Source of the DNA: Kalaharituber pfeilii
Lineage: Eukaryota > Ascomycota > Pezizomycetes > Pezizales > Pezizaceae
Direction: 5' to 3'
Length of the DNA: 64,000 nt
Assembly: GCA_015179045.1 (NCBI GenBank)
Contig: WHUZ01000004.1
Coordinates: forward strand, 2,131,883 to 2,195,882
The notes under the pieces are model-generated. The model was not told where the DNA came from. It saw only the letters and a program-made list of their open reading frames with translations, and made no database searches. Positions within the stretch are counted from its first letter, which is position 1; each line of letters opens with the position of its first letter. Positions 32,542 to 44,221 of this stretch are shown here, piece after piece. Position numbers and translations under genes: made by a program.

Positions 32542-35500
32542 GACACAGCTCGACTGGAATGGATCCCTAATCAAGCTTGAACATTACATTTTGGATTTTG
32601 ATTCATAGCACTTCTAGGAAGATATTGACTAGATTTTTTTTTTTTTTTCCCCTCTTCCCACTCCTTTACGGATATACCATTTCTTTTGTTCTCTTCTTTC
32701 ATCCCTTTCTTCATCACTCATTGTTCGGATTTTTGTACAGTTTTATACCCTTTTAATTTATTTTTTATATCATTCAGACGTCGCTGTTCATTGGTCGGTT
32801 GGGAATGGTCTTAAATTCTACTTTTTTGGGGCTTGGAACTATCACATGATGACTATCACGAAGGGCGTTGGTTCTTTTTTTCCTTTGTTTCAACTGCTAT
32901 TTGCGTTCGATTAGGGAATCTTAGCATTCCTTCATTTTTTTCCTTTGAGCTTCTCGCATATAATTCCTTTCTTAGTCGATTTTTCTTTTCTTTTTTTTTT
33001 TTTTTTTTTTGGGAGGGTATTGCACTGGGTTTTTTTTTGCTGGGAACATGTTTGTGTGAATTGTAACGAAAAACTTTTTTTCTGGAAATTATATGTTTTC
33101 TGAGGGTTTTTATAAACAATATTGTTGCCACTCGGTCTACTTTTGCTTCATATTTTACTTTATGATGTTTTTCTGACTTGTTAGCTATGGATTTTGTAAT
33201 ACCAGCCTTTTCTCTCTTTCTTTCTTTTTCTTTTTTCTCTTTTTTTTCTTTCTTTCTTTTTTTTCTTTTTCGTTTCCTTTGTCAATTTGAAACTGTGACA
33301 TACGACAGAATGAATAGGTATTTGGGAGGGAAAGGCAAATTTGGGGAGGGAGGAAGGATGGGCAAGCTGGGCATTTGATTTTGTAAATTTTCTTGCTCTG
33401 GAGTGGATGGATGGATACTGGATGTGACTTGACAGCGTTGGTTTTGCTGACGGATGGATGGATGGATGGATTGGGACGGCAGGATGCATGCATTAGACAG
33501 ACGGAATACATCATCGTCCATATATCTTATAATACATGTTTCTTCAAGCGGGATGAGGGCAACATGTGCTCCATCGATGCGACTCATTATCATAATACCA
33601 TCTTTTTTTTTGAGAAGTTAGTCAATGCACAAGTTTTTGGTATCAGCTGCATGGTATTACACTTTACCCTTCTTGTCTTGTCAGTGTTGTTTATTTCTTG
33701 TACGACCGCCGGATAAAGTGGAATACGGAGTATTGAAGCACCTGATTTCAGGCCTAAATAGCTACGTGCCCCCATGTCATAACAGTTTCCACTGCATTGG
33801 AACCTCCAGGGTAAGCAATAACAAATTGCCTAAGTACAACAATGTAGCAACGTCAGGTCTGTATTGCTCCGAAATCTGTGTTTGAGGAAAAGAACAAGAA
33901 CAAGCTGTTGGCATAGGTTTTAACTCAAATGCCAAGCTACAGAGAAGGAATTCGCGGTCTCCGGAGGATTACTACTTTGGGTAGACAGGAAGACAAAAGA
34001 ACACATCGTCTGTCCTAGCAACCCTGCGTCCCAATGCAATCCTCATTTCCAGCTGGATGTTGTAGGCGTAGCTTGAAGCCTTTGAATTCGGACTTGGCAA
34101 TTCGCATAGAAGCTCCTTGCTCCGGTTCTATTCAGACGATCTCTGACCTTTGTATAGCTTGATGCGATATGCGCTGTTAGTCCTTTCTCACCATTTGGAT
34201 CTTGCTCTAAAATTCCGAGGTGCCTTGTCCAATTTCTACACTACACCATTCTTGTTTCTTGTGCCTTTGATAAAAACACTCCAATGATCCTTCACAAATG
34301 CTAAATCCAGAGTACTCGAACCACTTGATCTGGGTGCTTGACTGAGTACTAGTAGAAGAAGATGCATGCAGTTGCAGGTTTGTTTGGTACTCCCCATTTC
34401 TTGCACATTTTCGAGAGACTGAGGCTGCTGTAAGCTCGGCTCTGTCCTGGGGCTCCCCCAAATCTTGAGGTTTCGACATAGATGAGGTACTGGGTGTAGG
34501 TAATAGAAGGAAAAACTCATTGCGGGAGATTCATTGTATAAAGTGTATGGGTTGCCTGTAGACCTTTGCTGGCACGGGAGAGAGAAGAATAGTGTATAGT
34601 TTTGATAAGAACGCCTCTTGCAAGTCTCTGATACTTCGCTGAGTCTCAAAGGTCCCTCATGCGTGCACCAAGGCAACTCATTACTCAAAGCGCAAGTTGT
34701 AGGTAGTGTTGAGGAGTTTGCACTGCAGTATTGACCGCCTATCCGAAGTATTGAGGGTGTCAAGTTTGATTCGATATATAGGTATTCGAAACTGGTATTG
34801 CGGTTGCTCAAGCCTAAGTCGATTGGCTATGCCTCGTGCCGGGATTGAACGTGCATTACCTTCTTCCTCTTCAGGGTATAGCGTCCTACCATTAGTTTTT
34901 CAGCGCTATGCCTTTTAACTTTGTACCCCCAATTGCCTAATATGCAGCTTGCCCCCATGGCTGTTCAAGAAGCTGCTCAATGGGCTGGCAGATGACCTGT
35001 ATTTGACGAGCTGTTCCACAAGCTATTCCACAAGCTGTTCCACCGGTTTGTCCACAGTTCGTTCAAAAAGCTGATCAGCGAATGGACAATGGAGTCATTC
35101 CACGAGCTGTTCTACAGGGTGTTGGTCAACGGATTGTCCACCGCGCTCGCCGGAGAGGATCCAACTCACTTCATCCACATCTTCTAGTGTGCATTCGGGG
35201 GTTCAGTTCAGCTTTTGCAGAAATAGCTCTCTGGTATGGATATAATAGATGGTGATTCAGAGAGGGGGGAAAGTTTGTGGCGTTCTATTGTAAGAGCGAG
35301 ACAATTGCAGCTGGATCTGGCAACATTGCAATCGATCTAATGGTTTGGGTGTCCTCAGGTCGAAAGTAGTAGCAGTAGTAGCAAGTGCCAAACTGGGTAA
35401 TACGTCACTAGTGCCCACGTGACGCCAAGCACGTTTGACATTAGCTCACATGAAACTTCTCTCGTTTTTTTCATCATCGGAATTCCATTGGACTGTTGAA

Positions 35501-35744
35501 CCCCAATCCTGTCTTTGCATCAAGTGAAGCCCGAATTGAAATAAAAAACACTACGCCGACAATCAGTGCAGGAATATCCTGACGATATACCTAACCTACG
35601 CAAAAGGGATTACAAGCTCGCGCAACATACAGACTTTCGGTACTGCGAATTCGACGTTCTCAAGAACCAATTTGAAAACGAGATTTAGAAGCACACACCC
35701 CAACGTATCACCACCGACCCAACCAGCACTCCCATCAGTAAACA
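32542..35744. other. Intergenic stretch with pyrimidine tracts and short repeats
   Basis: T-rich and CTTT-rich tracts fill 32.6-33.3 kb (3' side of the coiled-coil gene). A GGAT repeat lies near 33405-33475. Degenerate copies of AAGCTGTTCCAC lie near 34970-35130. A tRNA-like 70-bp segment lies at 34826-34913. A 191-codon minus-strand frame at 34236-34811 has no recognised motif. I do not see a supported gene. Confidence 0.45.
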
Positions 35745-36107
35745 ATGCCTGCCAAGCGCCAAAACATCCCGCCCCGCCGCCAGCAGCCGGGCATCTCCCA
35801 GGTGCCCACGGTCGCGGGCCTGGGCGCTTCCTCGCGGCGGGGTGAGCAGCCAGGCTTCATTTTGTCAACGTTCAAGGCGCTACGGAGTCCTGAGAATGCG
35901 TCGGTAGTGAGGAGTGTGGCTATTTTTGGGGTGAGTTTTGGATGGCTGAGTTGTTTTGTTTATTTCTTTCTTTTTTGTGGATGGGATGGGGGCATGGGGG
36001 CTGAGCGAAGTTTGTGGGGCATGGAGTGCTAAACAAGGGTGGAATGAATATAGGTAGCAGTTGCGTTCTTGCATTCGAGTTGGGCGGAGGCATTGGTGCC
36101 ACAGTGA
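35745..36107 (+). CDS. tom6: Tom6-like small subunit of the mitochondrial outer-membrane translocase
   Basis: Two exons (35745-35930 and 36054-36107) give 79 aa. The N-terminal half is basic, Pro/Gln-rich and hydrophilic. The C-terminal half carries SPENASVVRSVAIFG joined in phase to VAVAFLHSSWAEALVPQ, a single tail-anchor membrane segment. This matches the fungal Tom6 pattern (S-E-N-R/A-S-V-V-x-S-V-A, then a short TM and a SSW-x-E ending). Tom6 stabilises the TOM complex around Tom40. The stop codon TGA is embedded in a perfect splice-donor-like string (CAGTGAGTATT), so an alternative third exon is conceivable. Other small tail-anchored TOM proteins are the main alternative assignment. Confidence 0.72.
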
Positions 36108-37859
36108 GTATTGACGATTGTCTATTTGTTGATTGTTGGCCTAGGCCGGTGAAGGGCGGGTGGGCAGTGGTTGGGGAGTGGGTGGGAGTGGGTGGGGGGC
36201 AGGTGGGGGGAGGAGGGCGATCAATGCTCAAGGAGGGACGATGTTAATGAATGTCGGTGTGTTTAGGTTCTAAGCTGGCAGCTTTGACAAATTGAGACGG
36301 GGAAGAGTTAGGGAGCTAGGGTTGAGCAATGGAGTGTGCGGAAGTGTATGTGTGTGTGTGTGTGCGTGTGTTTGTGTGTGAGGGGGGGGCCGAGTGAAGG
36401 AGATGGAGGAGTGCATACAAGAATCCATGCAGCCGACGGATATTCCGTGCATCATCAGGACGTTAATACATCCGCTACGTTTACCTGTGACATTTCCGAT
36501 TCTCTGGACCAACTTCTGGATGTGGGGGGAAGACGGGGTACGCTGGGATGTTCTTTCCTTTCTTTTTCATTTTTCAGATTTTGTTAGAATTTGTTTTCTT
36601 TTTTTCACTGTCCTGTTTAACTTGCTACTTCGTCCGTTTTGTCCTTTTTTTTTTTTTTTTTGTGTGTGTGTGGTGTGTGTTTCCTCTCGCGGCAAATGCT
36701 CACGCTGCCGACTGGCGCTGGCTTTGCTTACGGGCTGTAGAAAGATGAGAAGGGTATGAAGTGGAGAGAGGGGAATGAGGGAAAGGTCCAGATGAGATGA
36801 GATGCGATGAGGGTAATCAAGCCAACTAACTACCACTCTTCACCGCAATGATGATATAACGTTACTCCGAGTAACGAACGAGAGATGTTGGCAAAACCGG
36901 GTAAGTTGTTGTAATAAATAGAAAAAATGTGTATATATATTTCTTTGTTCGCAACTCCCTCTATCCATTGTATGAAAATTCATAACAAAAGGTTGATTTA
37001 ATCCTCCATCCATCCAAACCGAATTCTGAGATCTCAAATTCCCAAAATTCTCGAAACCCCCCTCCAGAAAATTTAAAAAAAGCCATAGAATTAATATTTA
37101 GATATTAGAAACTATTGATTCCCCCCCGCCCTCTCAAAGTGTGCCGCACCCCGTGTTAAACACCCCCTTCTGTCTATAAATCGGGATGTTTGGGATATGA
37201 GGCGTCGCAGTTTTTTGCTGCCTTCTTGTTGTTAACAATGTACCGCCCAGCGTTTCGATTTGTATTTTGAATTTTTTTTTTTTCTTTCTTTTCTCCCTTT
37301 GAAGGATGGGGATATACTGTATATATGTATAATATAAGCTGATTGTATGAGAACAAAAAGGAAGAAGAAAATGGAAGGTAAGATAAAAACCCAGATGATG
37401 CCGGAACTAACAGGGAAGAAAACAAAATTACTTAAACAGAAACAAAAATAAAACGAAGGGCAACTAGAAAATTTTTTTATTCCAAAAGAAAAAAAAAGCA
37501 GGGAAGAAAAAGAGGGAGGAAAAAACGGAAATGGAAAGGAAAAATGAAATGAAGGGGAAAAAAAAAAAGGAAAATAATGATTTACTGAAAAAACAAAAGA
37601 ATAAAACTAATAGAGGAATGAGAATGGGTTCAGGGAAAAAACTCCGTACACCTTCGCACATGTCATCCCAGGTGCAAACTCGTCGCCCTCTCCCCCCCCT
37701 CCCACACACACACACACATATATATATATATTCCATGTTCCACTATGCATCATTATCTTCGGATTCCCAATGCTACCCAAACTGAGTATACTCCCATAAG
37801 CCTATCCCATGCATGCCCATTAATCACCATCCAATACTACTCACGTGCCCGCTCACCCT
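36108..37859. other. Convergent intergenic region with G-rich and low-complexity tracts
   Basis: It holds the 3' regions of the Tom6-like gene (+) and the ADIP-like gene (-). Features are G-rich runs at 36150-36215, a TG dinucleotide tract at 36346-36380, T-runs at 36643-36661, a purine-rich stretch at 37470-37640, and CA and TA dinucleotide tracts at 37701-37730. No gene was seen. Confidence 0.5.
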
Positions 37860-40501
37860 CTAAAACTCTTCAATCTCATCTCCCATCTCATCCCCCCCGG
37901 CCGGCCCCCATTTCACCCCACCACCCCTACTCTTGACCGCAGGAGTCTTCCTCCTCTTCGAGACTCTCCTCCCCGCACTTTGTTGCTCAGGCGTATCAAG
38001 CAATACTCGCTTCCTAGAGGTTCGTGGTTGAGGAGTGCTAGGGTCCGGCGTCTGTGGGTCCTTCCCTTTCTGGTTCTCTTGTGTTGGGGCGGAGGCGGGA
38101 CGGGGTGAGGAGAGTGGGAGGGGGCTGGCAATTGTGGTCGGGGTGGCGGTGCTCTGGGCGGACCTAGGACGGCGGGGAGTGCGTGGGCCAGATACGGGAG
38201 AGGACTTTGTGACGGGGGATTCTAAGTGGGCGCGTTTGCTGGATTTTTTCTGCAGAATACGGTTAGCTGATGTTATGAGGAAATCTGGCGACAAACGCAT
38301 ACCTTCTTCGGTGTTACCGTGATCGACTTCACAACCTCCGGCGACGGTTCCCCCAAAAATAACGCAGAGATATACTCGCTTGCCGTCGCCTGTCTCTCCT
38401 CCTGAACCTCCTCTTGGTTCTCCTCTTGCCTCATCCCATTCCCCTTCCCTACTTCTGGCGTCTCCTGCCCTACCATCATAGGGGTCTCCGGCGTCTCAGG
38501 AGACGCAGCAAACAGCACTCTCTTCGTCGCCGGCGTCCTTCTCGGCGCTTTGCCCCTTTTCATCGGCGTCGGGGTCGGACTCTCGTTCTCGGCAATCCTA
38601 CCGTCAGGCAGACTGATGCGGACCCTTTTTCTTGGTGTTCGTCGGAGCTTTGGTGTTGAGGGTACTGTAGCAACGGTGTTTGGTGTCGACGGAAGGAAGG
38701 GCATGCTATTGGGTGTGGACGGGTCAAAACGGACTCGGGAGCGGGTGCGAGTTGGTTTAGGGGTGTTCTCATCGGCGGGTGGGGAGGTGGGTGGAGCGAA
38801 TGGGATGTCATCCTTGGATTGTAGTTCTTGCTCTTCGTTATGATCTTGATGTTCGTGGTAGTCAGAGTGATACATGATCATGGATGCTTCTCGCTGGAGC
38901 TGGGCTTCGTCAAGAGTCATTTCGTTGAGGTCGACTTCGCCTAGGACGTCGGGCTCTTCCTCCTCCGCATCCTCTTCTGGGTCTTCTTCGGCTTCCGTCT
39001 CTTGATCGTCCTCCGCATATGCTTCCTGATTTTCTTCAGCTTCCATCTCCACATCCAGCTCCACATTCCCCTCTACCTCGTCCTCGCCCTGCGCCTCGTC
39101 GACATCATCCACCATTTCTTCAACTTCCTCATCCTCCTCCTCTACTGGCTCCAATTCCGTCCTCCTATATTCATACTCTTCTTCTTCTTCGTCCTCCTCA
39201 AGAATTTGCTCCAACCCTCCCGCTGTGCCCTGCCCCGTCTCTTCCTCACCACCACCACTATTCCTGGAACTCCAATTCGCATTCCACATGTTCACCATGT
39301 CAATCGCCTTTCTCCACTCAAGCTGAATAGCTTCATTCCTCGCCTTCAACTTCTCAATCTCCTGATCCTTCCTCTCCAGCTCCTCCATTGCCTGGAAATT
39401 CGGTCTGTTCGCAAGTTCCCGAAGCCCAGCGACGGTACTCGCAAGCTCATCAGACAGTAATTGGAATGATCGTGGGCAAGCGGACAACATGGCGTGTTCT
39501 GTGTCTTCTTCCAGGGGGAGCATGACAAAGTCGTCCTTAATCCCTTGTATCGACTTGAGCGTTGATAGCGTTTGGCGTGTTATGCTGACCAAGTTGTCAT
39601 TTTCACTAGACAGTGTCTGCGCCAACTCCGTGAGTGCCTCAGCCGTATCGGCGTGAAGACACTCCTTTCCACACCGATTCCCTTCCGTCGCTTCCACATC
39701 TGAAGTCGATCCTGGCGCCAATGCAGTTGCTGATCCCCCCGTAATTGCGATCGTGGTCACCGACTTTGACGCTCTCCTCGGCTCCAACAACCGCTCCTTC
39801 ATTTTTTCTATCTGCACATCCCGCTTGCGGAGGTCGTTGGCAGCTTGTGCGCGCACTTGCTGAATCACCATTTTGAGCCGCGCGGTCTCATCTCGAAGGG
39901 ACTTGGCGGAAGCTTCCGCGGTGCGGAGGGTGGAGGTGAAAGCTTTTTGTTGTCCCTCGAGGAGGGCGTATTTGCGTTCCAGGTCTTCGCATTTCGCTTT
40001 TAGTTTATCCTAGCAGTAGCATTAGTGTATTATGTTCCCTCAAAGTCGAATGGGAAGGTCAGATGTAGACCTTCTGTGCGACTTGGGGCAGACGAAACAG
40101 GAAACAACATACATTCGCTAGCTGAGCTTTCGCATTGTCATTCCGGAGTTGCCGTATTGTATTTGCCAAATTCTCCAGCTGCGCTTCTTCTTTCTATCAC
40201 AGCCAACAAACCGACAGTCAGTGACCCAAAATTCAGCGTAACCCTGACCGACATCATCCCCCAATCCCCACTCTCCAGCCCCATTCTGCACATATGTACG
40301 TCTCCTCCACACAAGAAACAAACAATGGAATTCTCAGCCCACCTCTCTCCTCGTCAGCAAATCGTGCACCAAATTAATAATTCGCGTTAACGATCCGTCC
40401 TCCGACGAAGGATTATGAAAATTGACTGTAACCCCGCTCTTCAACAGGCCAGATTTGGCGAGAAGGTTATTGAGATATTGCGAAGCGGTAGAGAGATCCA
40501 T
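37860..40501 (-). CDS. ADIP/SSX2IP-like coiled-coil protein, 778 aa
   Basis: Four minus-strand exons (40501-40343, 40193-40113, 40009-38303, 38249-37860) join in phase. The N-terminus MDLSTASQYLNNLLAKSGLL and TRIINLVHDLLTRR leads into a continuous coiled coil (residues about 55-150), with KAFTSTLRTAEASAKSLRDE and VIQQVRAQAANDLRKRDVQI. These blocks are diagnostic of the fungal relatives of afadin- and alpha-actinin-binding protein (SSX2IP/Msd1), which act at spindle poles and microtubule-organising centres. A second coil lies near residues 245-310. A long acidic Glu/Asp region follows, and the C-terminus is basic and Ser/Thr/Pro-rich, with repeated SPxTPxTP-like sites that cyclin-dependent kinases could phosphorylate. 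The gene is divergent from the lipase gene. The family call is from the N-terminal third only. Confidence 0.8.
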
Positions 40502-41571
40502 TTGGCTAAAAGTTCGGTTCGGTTTGATGTTTTGTTTTTACGACGGGCGGTGCCCGGCGGGACTAGACTAAAGAGAGGGTGCCGGTCGCCAGAGTTGCCG
40601 AGTATGGGCACCGACTCGAGAGGTATGCAATTTGCTGGGAACCCGGATGAGAGTGGAAAGCCTCTGCTAGGAAGCAAAGCGCGGATTGTGATAGAAAGCG
40701 AAAGTGCTCTGTAACCCAAATGGCGTCTGGTGCGGTCGGGTCCTGTCGGGTCCTAGCAGTCGACCGGGGGAAACGCTAACAGTCAAAGGCGAGGGAAAAG
40801 AACGCAAGGTAAACACACGGGGGGGGGGTCGCATCAGGTGACTTCCGGCTTGGCGTACTATGTGCTCTTGGCGGCCGCCAAATGCAGATGCTGGCCCCAG
40901 CCAGATTGGCACTTTGGAACTGACCCCCGCGGCTGGGCTGGGCTACAATAGCCCACCCAGCTGGGCCCTGTGTCATCCTTGCGTGATTGGCCCTGGTGCA
41001 CCATGTGTTGCTGCTTTTCTTGGCGAGCCCAGCCGCAGAAGACCGTGCTGTATCCGTATGTATCATATCACATCATATGTAGCCTGGTTGCTCCGTATGC
41101 GGCTTGGTGAGATGCTGCGCCTCATTGCCAGTAACGTGAACGAAACGTGCCGAACGGGTATCATACCGATGATGGCGCCCTTACTTGCTTGACACGCTCC
41201 ATCAGCGCCAGGAAACAGCTTCCAGACATTATCATAAACCGGACCCCGCTAGCTAGATTGCCTTCTGTATTTCAAGTTCAAGTTCATTATTTGGCCCCTG
41301 CCCTCCTGAGGCCGTTGATAAACCCTTGTCGGTGCGGTTTGTGCTCTCGCTCTTGCGCATTGAGATACCAGCCTGACAACCTCTCACTCTTTGTGCGTAT
41401 TATAACCGTGTGCTAGATTTAGAATTGCCGCAAACACCAAACACTGCGAGCGCCCCTGACTGCCTAGGCGGTGGACAACATCCGTCGTAACTGAGACCGA
41501 GAGAGTGTCCACTAGGCCTCACTGCAAAACCTCCCTATCGATAGTGGACACAGCCACCGCTTACCCCGGAC
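40502..41571. promoter_or_regulatory. Divergent upstream region of the ADIP-like and lipase genes
   Basis: This 1,070-bp head-to-head intergenic region holds both promoters. It includes a G-run at 40820-40828. The short open frames here carry no motif. I see no gene. Confidence 0.5.
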
Positions 41572-43289
41572 ATGCACGAGCTCAGACCATGGCAGCATCC
41601 GTTCCATCTCCAAACCCTGCTCACCGTGTCTGCATACATCGTACAATGCCAAGGCCTATTAGCAAGTGATCCCTTATTCCCAATTAGATTAACGCCCAAG
41701 CAGTCCTTCCCAGTACGCCCAAAACAGCATACTCTTTGCAATTGGCCATGGAAACCAGAAGCGCAGTCAAGGTTTCTTCTCAAACTCACATCATCCTATC
41801 GGAATGTTCAATTGTACGCGCAGGCCCTAACACCTCTCTCATACAAATACCATGCCATCCGCCGAGGCTTTTCATCCGGCGTGGGGTCCAGCTTATTCTG
41901 GGAAGCCTTTAAAGACCCACGGCTAGCCGACCTCGAATGGGAGCTAGGCAAAACCTTCCAGAATGAGTACGCGGTTATGCGGGACAAGTATCGTAAGTGC
42001 CATGGCAACGAACGCGAAGTGCGTTACATGCAGAGTGCTTTCTCCGTCTGACTGTGGCTTAGGAGCGCCCAAAAACCCAATTGTGCTGTGCCATGGGTTA
42101 CTTGGCTTTGATGAGTTGAGAGTGGTAGGAAGAATAATACCTGCAATAGCGTATTGGAGGGGTATAGGGGAAGCCTTGACAAAGCTTGGTGCAGAGGTGA
42201 TTACGACGACAGTTCCTCCTTCGGGCTCTATTGAGGTTAGGGGGAAGGCTTTGATGGCTCAGATTGAAGCCAAGGCGCCTGGGAGGACCGTAAATTTGAT
42301 AGGGTATGTTTCCTGAAAGCTTGTACTGAATTGAGATGCTAATTGCGTCCTGGTAGACATAGCATGGTAGGAGAGCAGTGACCCCTTGTGCACCATTAAG
42401 GTGTTCTCAGCAAGGTCCTAACCCGTGATATCTTGTCATTGCAGGGGTATGAGTGTGAGTAATTGCAGAGCAGAGCGAGTGGCTAAAGCTTGCATCACAC
42501 AGGGGAATCGATTGCCGATATATGATCAGTATTCTGAGGCCAGAAAGCTTTAAGGTATCGTTAAGAAGTTTCATGCCATACAGACATAGTATAAGGCGGT
42601 GGTATGAGTCTAGGAGCCTAACGGTTGATTTTCAGGTCATTTCATTAACTACGATTGCAACTCCACATAAAGGTAATTATAATAGCACTAAGTATCGTGC
42701 AAAGACACTCAAATGCTAAACCACCTGCTGCGCAGGATCCTCGTTTGCAGATTATGTGTTCGAGTTCATAGGAAGTACGTTCCAGGGCTAACTCTATTAG
42801 GATGAGCGCTAACCACAAGAATAACCAGAGGAGAGGCTTCCACGATTATATCATCTTATGGAATCCGTTGGCTTTCAGACTGGGGCATTTGCCCAGTTGA
42901 CGACGACATACATGCAGTCAACGTTTAACCCTGCATGCCCGGACGTCGAGAGCGTGAAGTGGGTGAACAATAAGCTTATAATTATAGCTTGACTGGGTTC
43001 CCGCACCCTTAATAAGTGTGGTAGTAACGTTTATCCGGTGTTGAGTAGGTATTACAGCTATGGCGCGGTCGCGAAGCCGGGCCTGTTCTCGATGTTCTAC
43101 AGACCACATAAAATCATCTCCCGGAGAGAGGGACCGAACGACGGCCTTGTTAGTGTGCAATCTGCAAAGCACGGAGAATATAAGGGTACCTTAATCGGAC
43201 CAACCCATTTAGACATCATCAATTGGACGAACCGCCTAAAGTGGATGATAACAGGGAGACGGTGTGTGCCTCTAAAGCCCATGGCATGA
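41572..43289 (+). CDS. Tgl2-like triacylglycerol lipase (alpha/beta hydrolase), possibly damaged at the nucleophile
   Basis: Exons 41572-41992 and 42063-42303 encode FQNEYAVMRDKY, then APKNPIVLCHGLLGFDELRV and YWRGIGEALTKLGAEVITTT. The motif GHSM (Ser223 the predicted nucleophile) is completed by a 10-nt exon, 42357-42366. The next certain exon, 42503-42554 (IDCRYMISILRPESFK), needs two extra bases to stay in phase, which an 8-nt micro-exon at 42445-42452 would supply. Clean exons 42636-42672, 42736-42774, 42829-42958 and 43049-43289 follow, with VISLTTIATPHKG, FADYVFEFIG and REGPNDGLVSVQSAKHGEYK (acid residue region). The model gives 392 aa. Family members hydrolyse acylglycerols, and yeast Tgl2 is mitochondrial. 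If the micro-exons are not used, the gene is disrupted at its catalytic serine loop. Confidence 0.78.
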
Positions 43290-43591
43290 TGCTTCTCTAC
43301 TGACTGCGGGATACGTACCGGTTAGCTTTAATGCCATTGCGTTCTACTGCGACATTGCTGGTGAGACAATCCATTGTGCAGAGCCTCACTTGACGTTGTC
43401 GCTTGGCTGACAAGGCGAGCGCTGGGGTTTAGACATGCTTGCTGCAGAGGGCTTGTGAGGGAAATGGGGAAGGGGGTGGCTGCCCTGGTGGAGGATCGAT
43501 GAACGCGCGTCCGGTGCTGCGGACTATCATACGCAACCGTTGCTGACTTTACAGGCCCTGTCGATCTGCCTCAACTGCGCCCGGGAGTCAT
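43290..43591. other. 3' flank of the lipase gene, no further gene
   Basis: This 302-bp spacer lies between the lipase stop codon and the Fot1/pogo-like MITE. I see nothing in it. Confidence 0.5.
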
Positions 43592-44221
43592 ACAGTGTAA
43601 CCTTGCTATACTGAAAATTCTACAGAATCATCATCCCGTTCGCACTTAAACACCTCGTGCTAAAACGAAAATCCACCAAGTAACGAAACGAGAATTAGAT
43701 TGAGCAAAAGTTATTTCTGTCTACATATAAAATTATTCTTGCTATAACGAAAAATGGCTAGTGAAATTCATGACTAATTAAGGACCACCCAATTTCACAA
43801 CCAGAAACACCCAGTTGCCCAATTCCACAAAATAGGGGTGCGGATTCATTAGTGAAATGCTTTCAAACTGCATCCAGAGTTTCTTTAGTCTGGGCACGAG
43901 AACAGGGTTCTTTTTGATTTTGCAGCTCCAGTCTTCTTTTTGCATACATAGTTGCTGCTTTTCTAACTTAATGTTCGGCTTTGTGGGGTAATTTTGCTTC
44001 AATAACATGATTGATTTTGCATCTGCATAGTCCTTGATCAGTAGTACCTCTGTACTCTCGGTTTTGTACTCTCGTTTTTGCTACTCCTTAGGTCTGGAGC
44101 TTCTAAATTCAGCTGCCAAGCACATGACTAATCTTGCCACCTAATATTCTATCACGAGACCTTGCTATAACGACAAGAAAGTGCAGATTTTTGGGTTTTC
44201 GTTAGAGCAAGGTTACACTGT
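43592..44221. mobile_element. Fot1/pogo-like MITE, 630 bp
   Basis: Terminal inverted repeats face each other: ACAGTGTAACCTTGCT at 43592-43607 and its complement ending at 44221. Inner continuations are CTATACTGAAAA and CTAACGAAAA. The string CCTTGCTATAACGA-like also recurs inside, near 43739-43751 and 44159-44173. Such ends are characteristic of fungal pogo/Fot1-type Tc1-mariner elements. The interior has no intact transposase; a 76-codon minus-strand frame at 43778-44008 may be a remnant. The expected TA target duplication is seen on the left (TA at 43591-43592) but not clearly on the right. Confidence 0.72.

Noticed and set aside
34236..34811. 191-codon minus-strand frame
   Set aside because: It has no recognisable motif and no in-phase neighbouring exon. 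One frame of this length is expected by chance in 64 kb.
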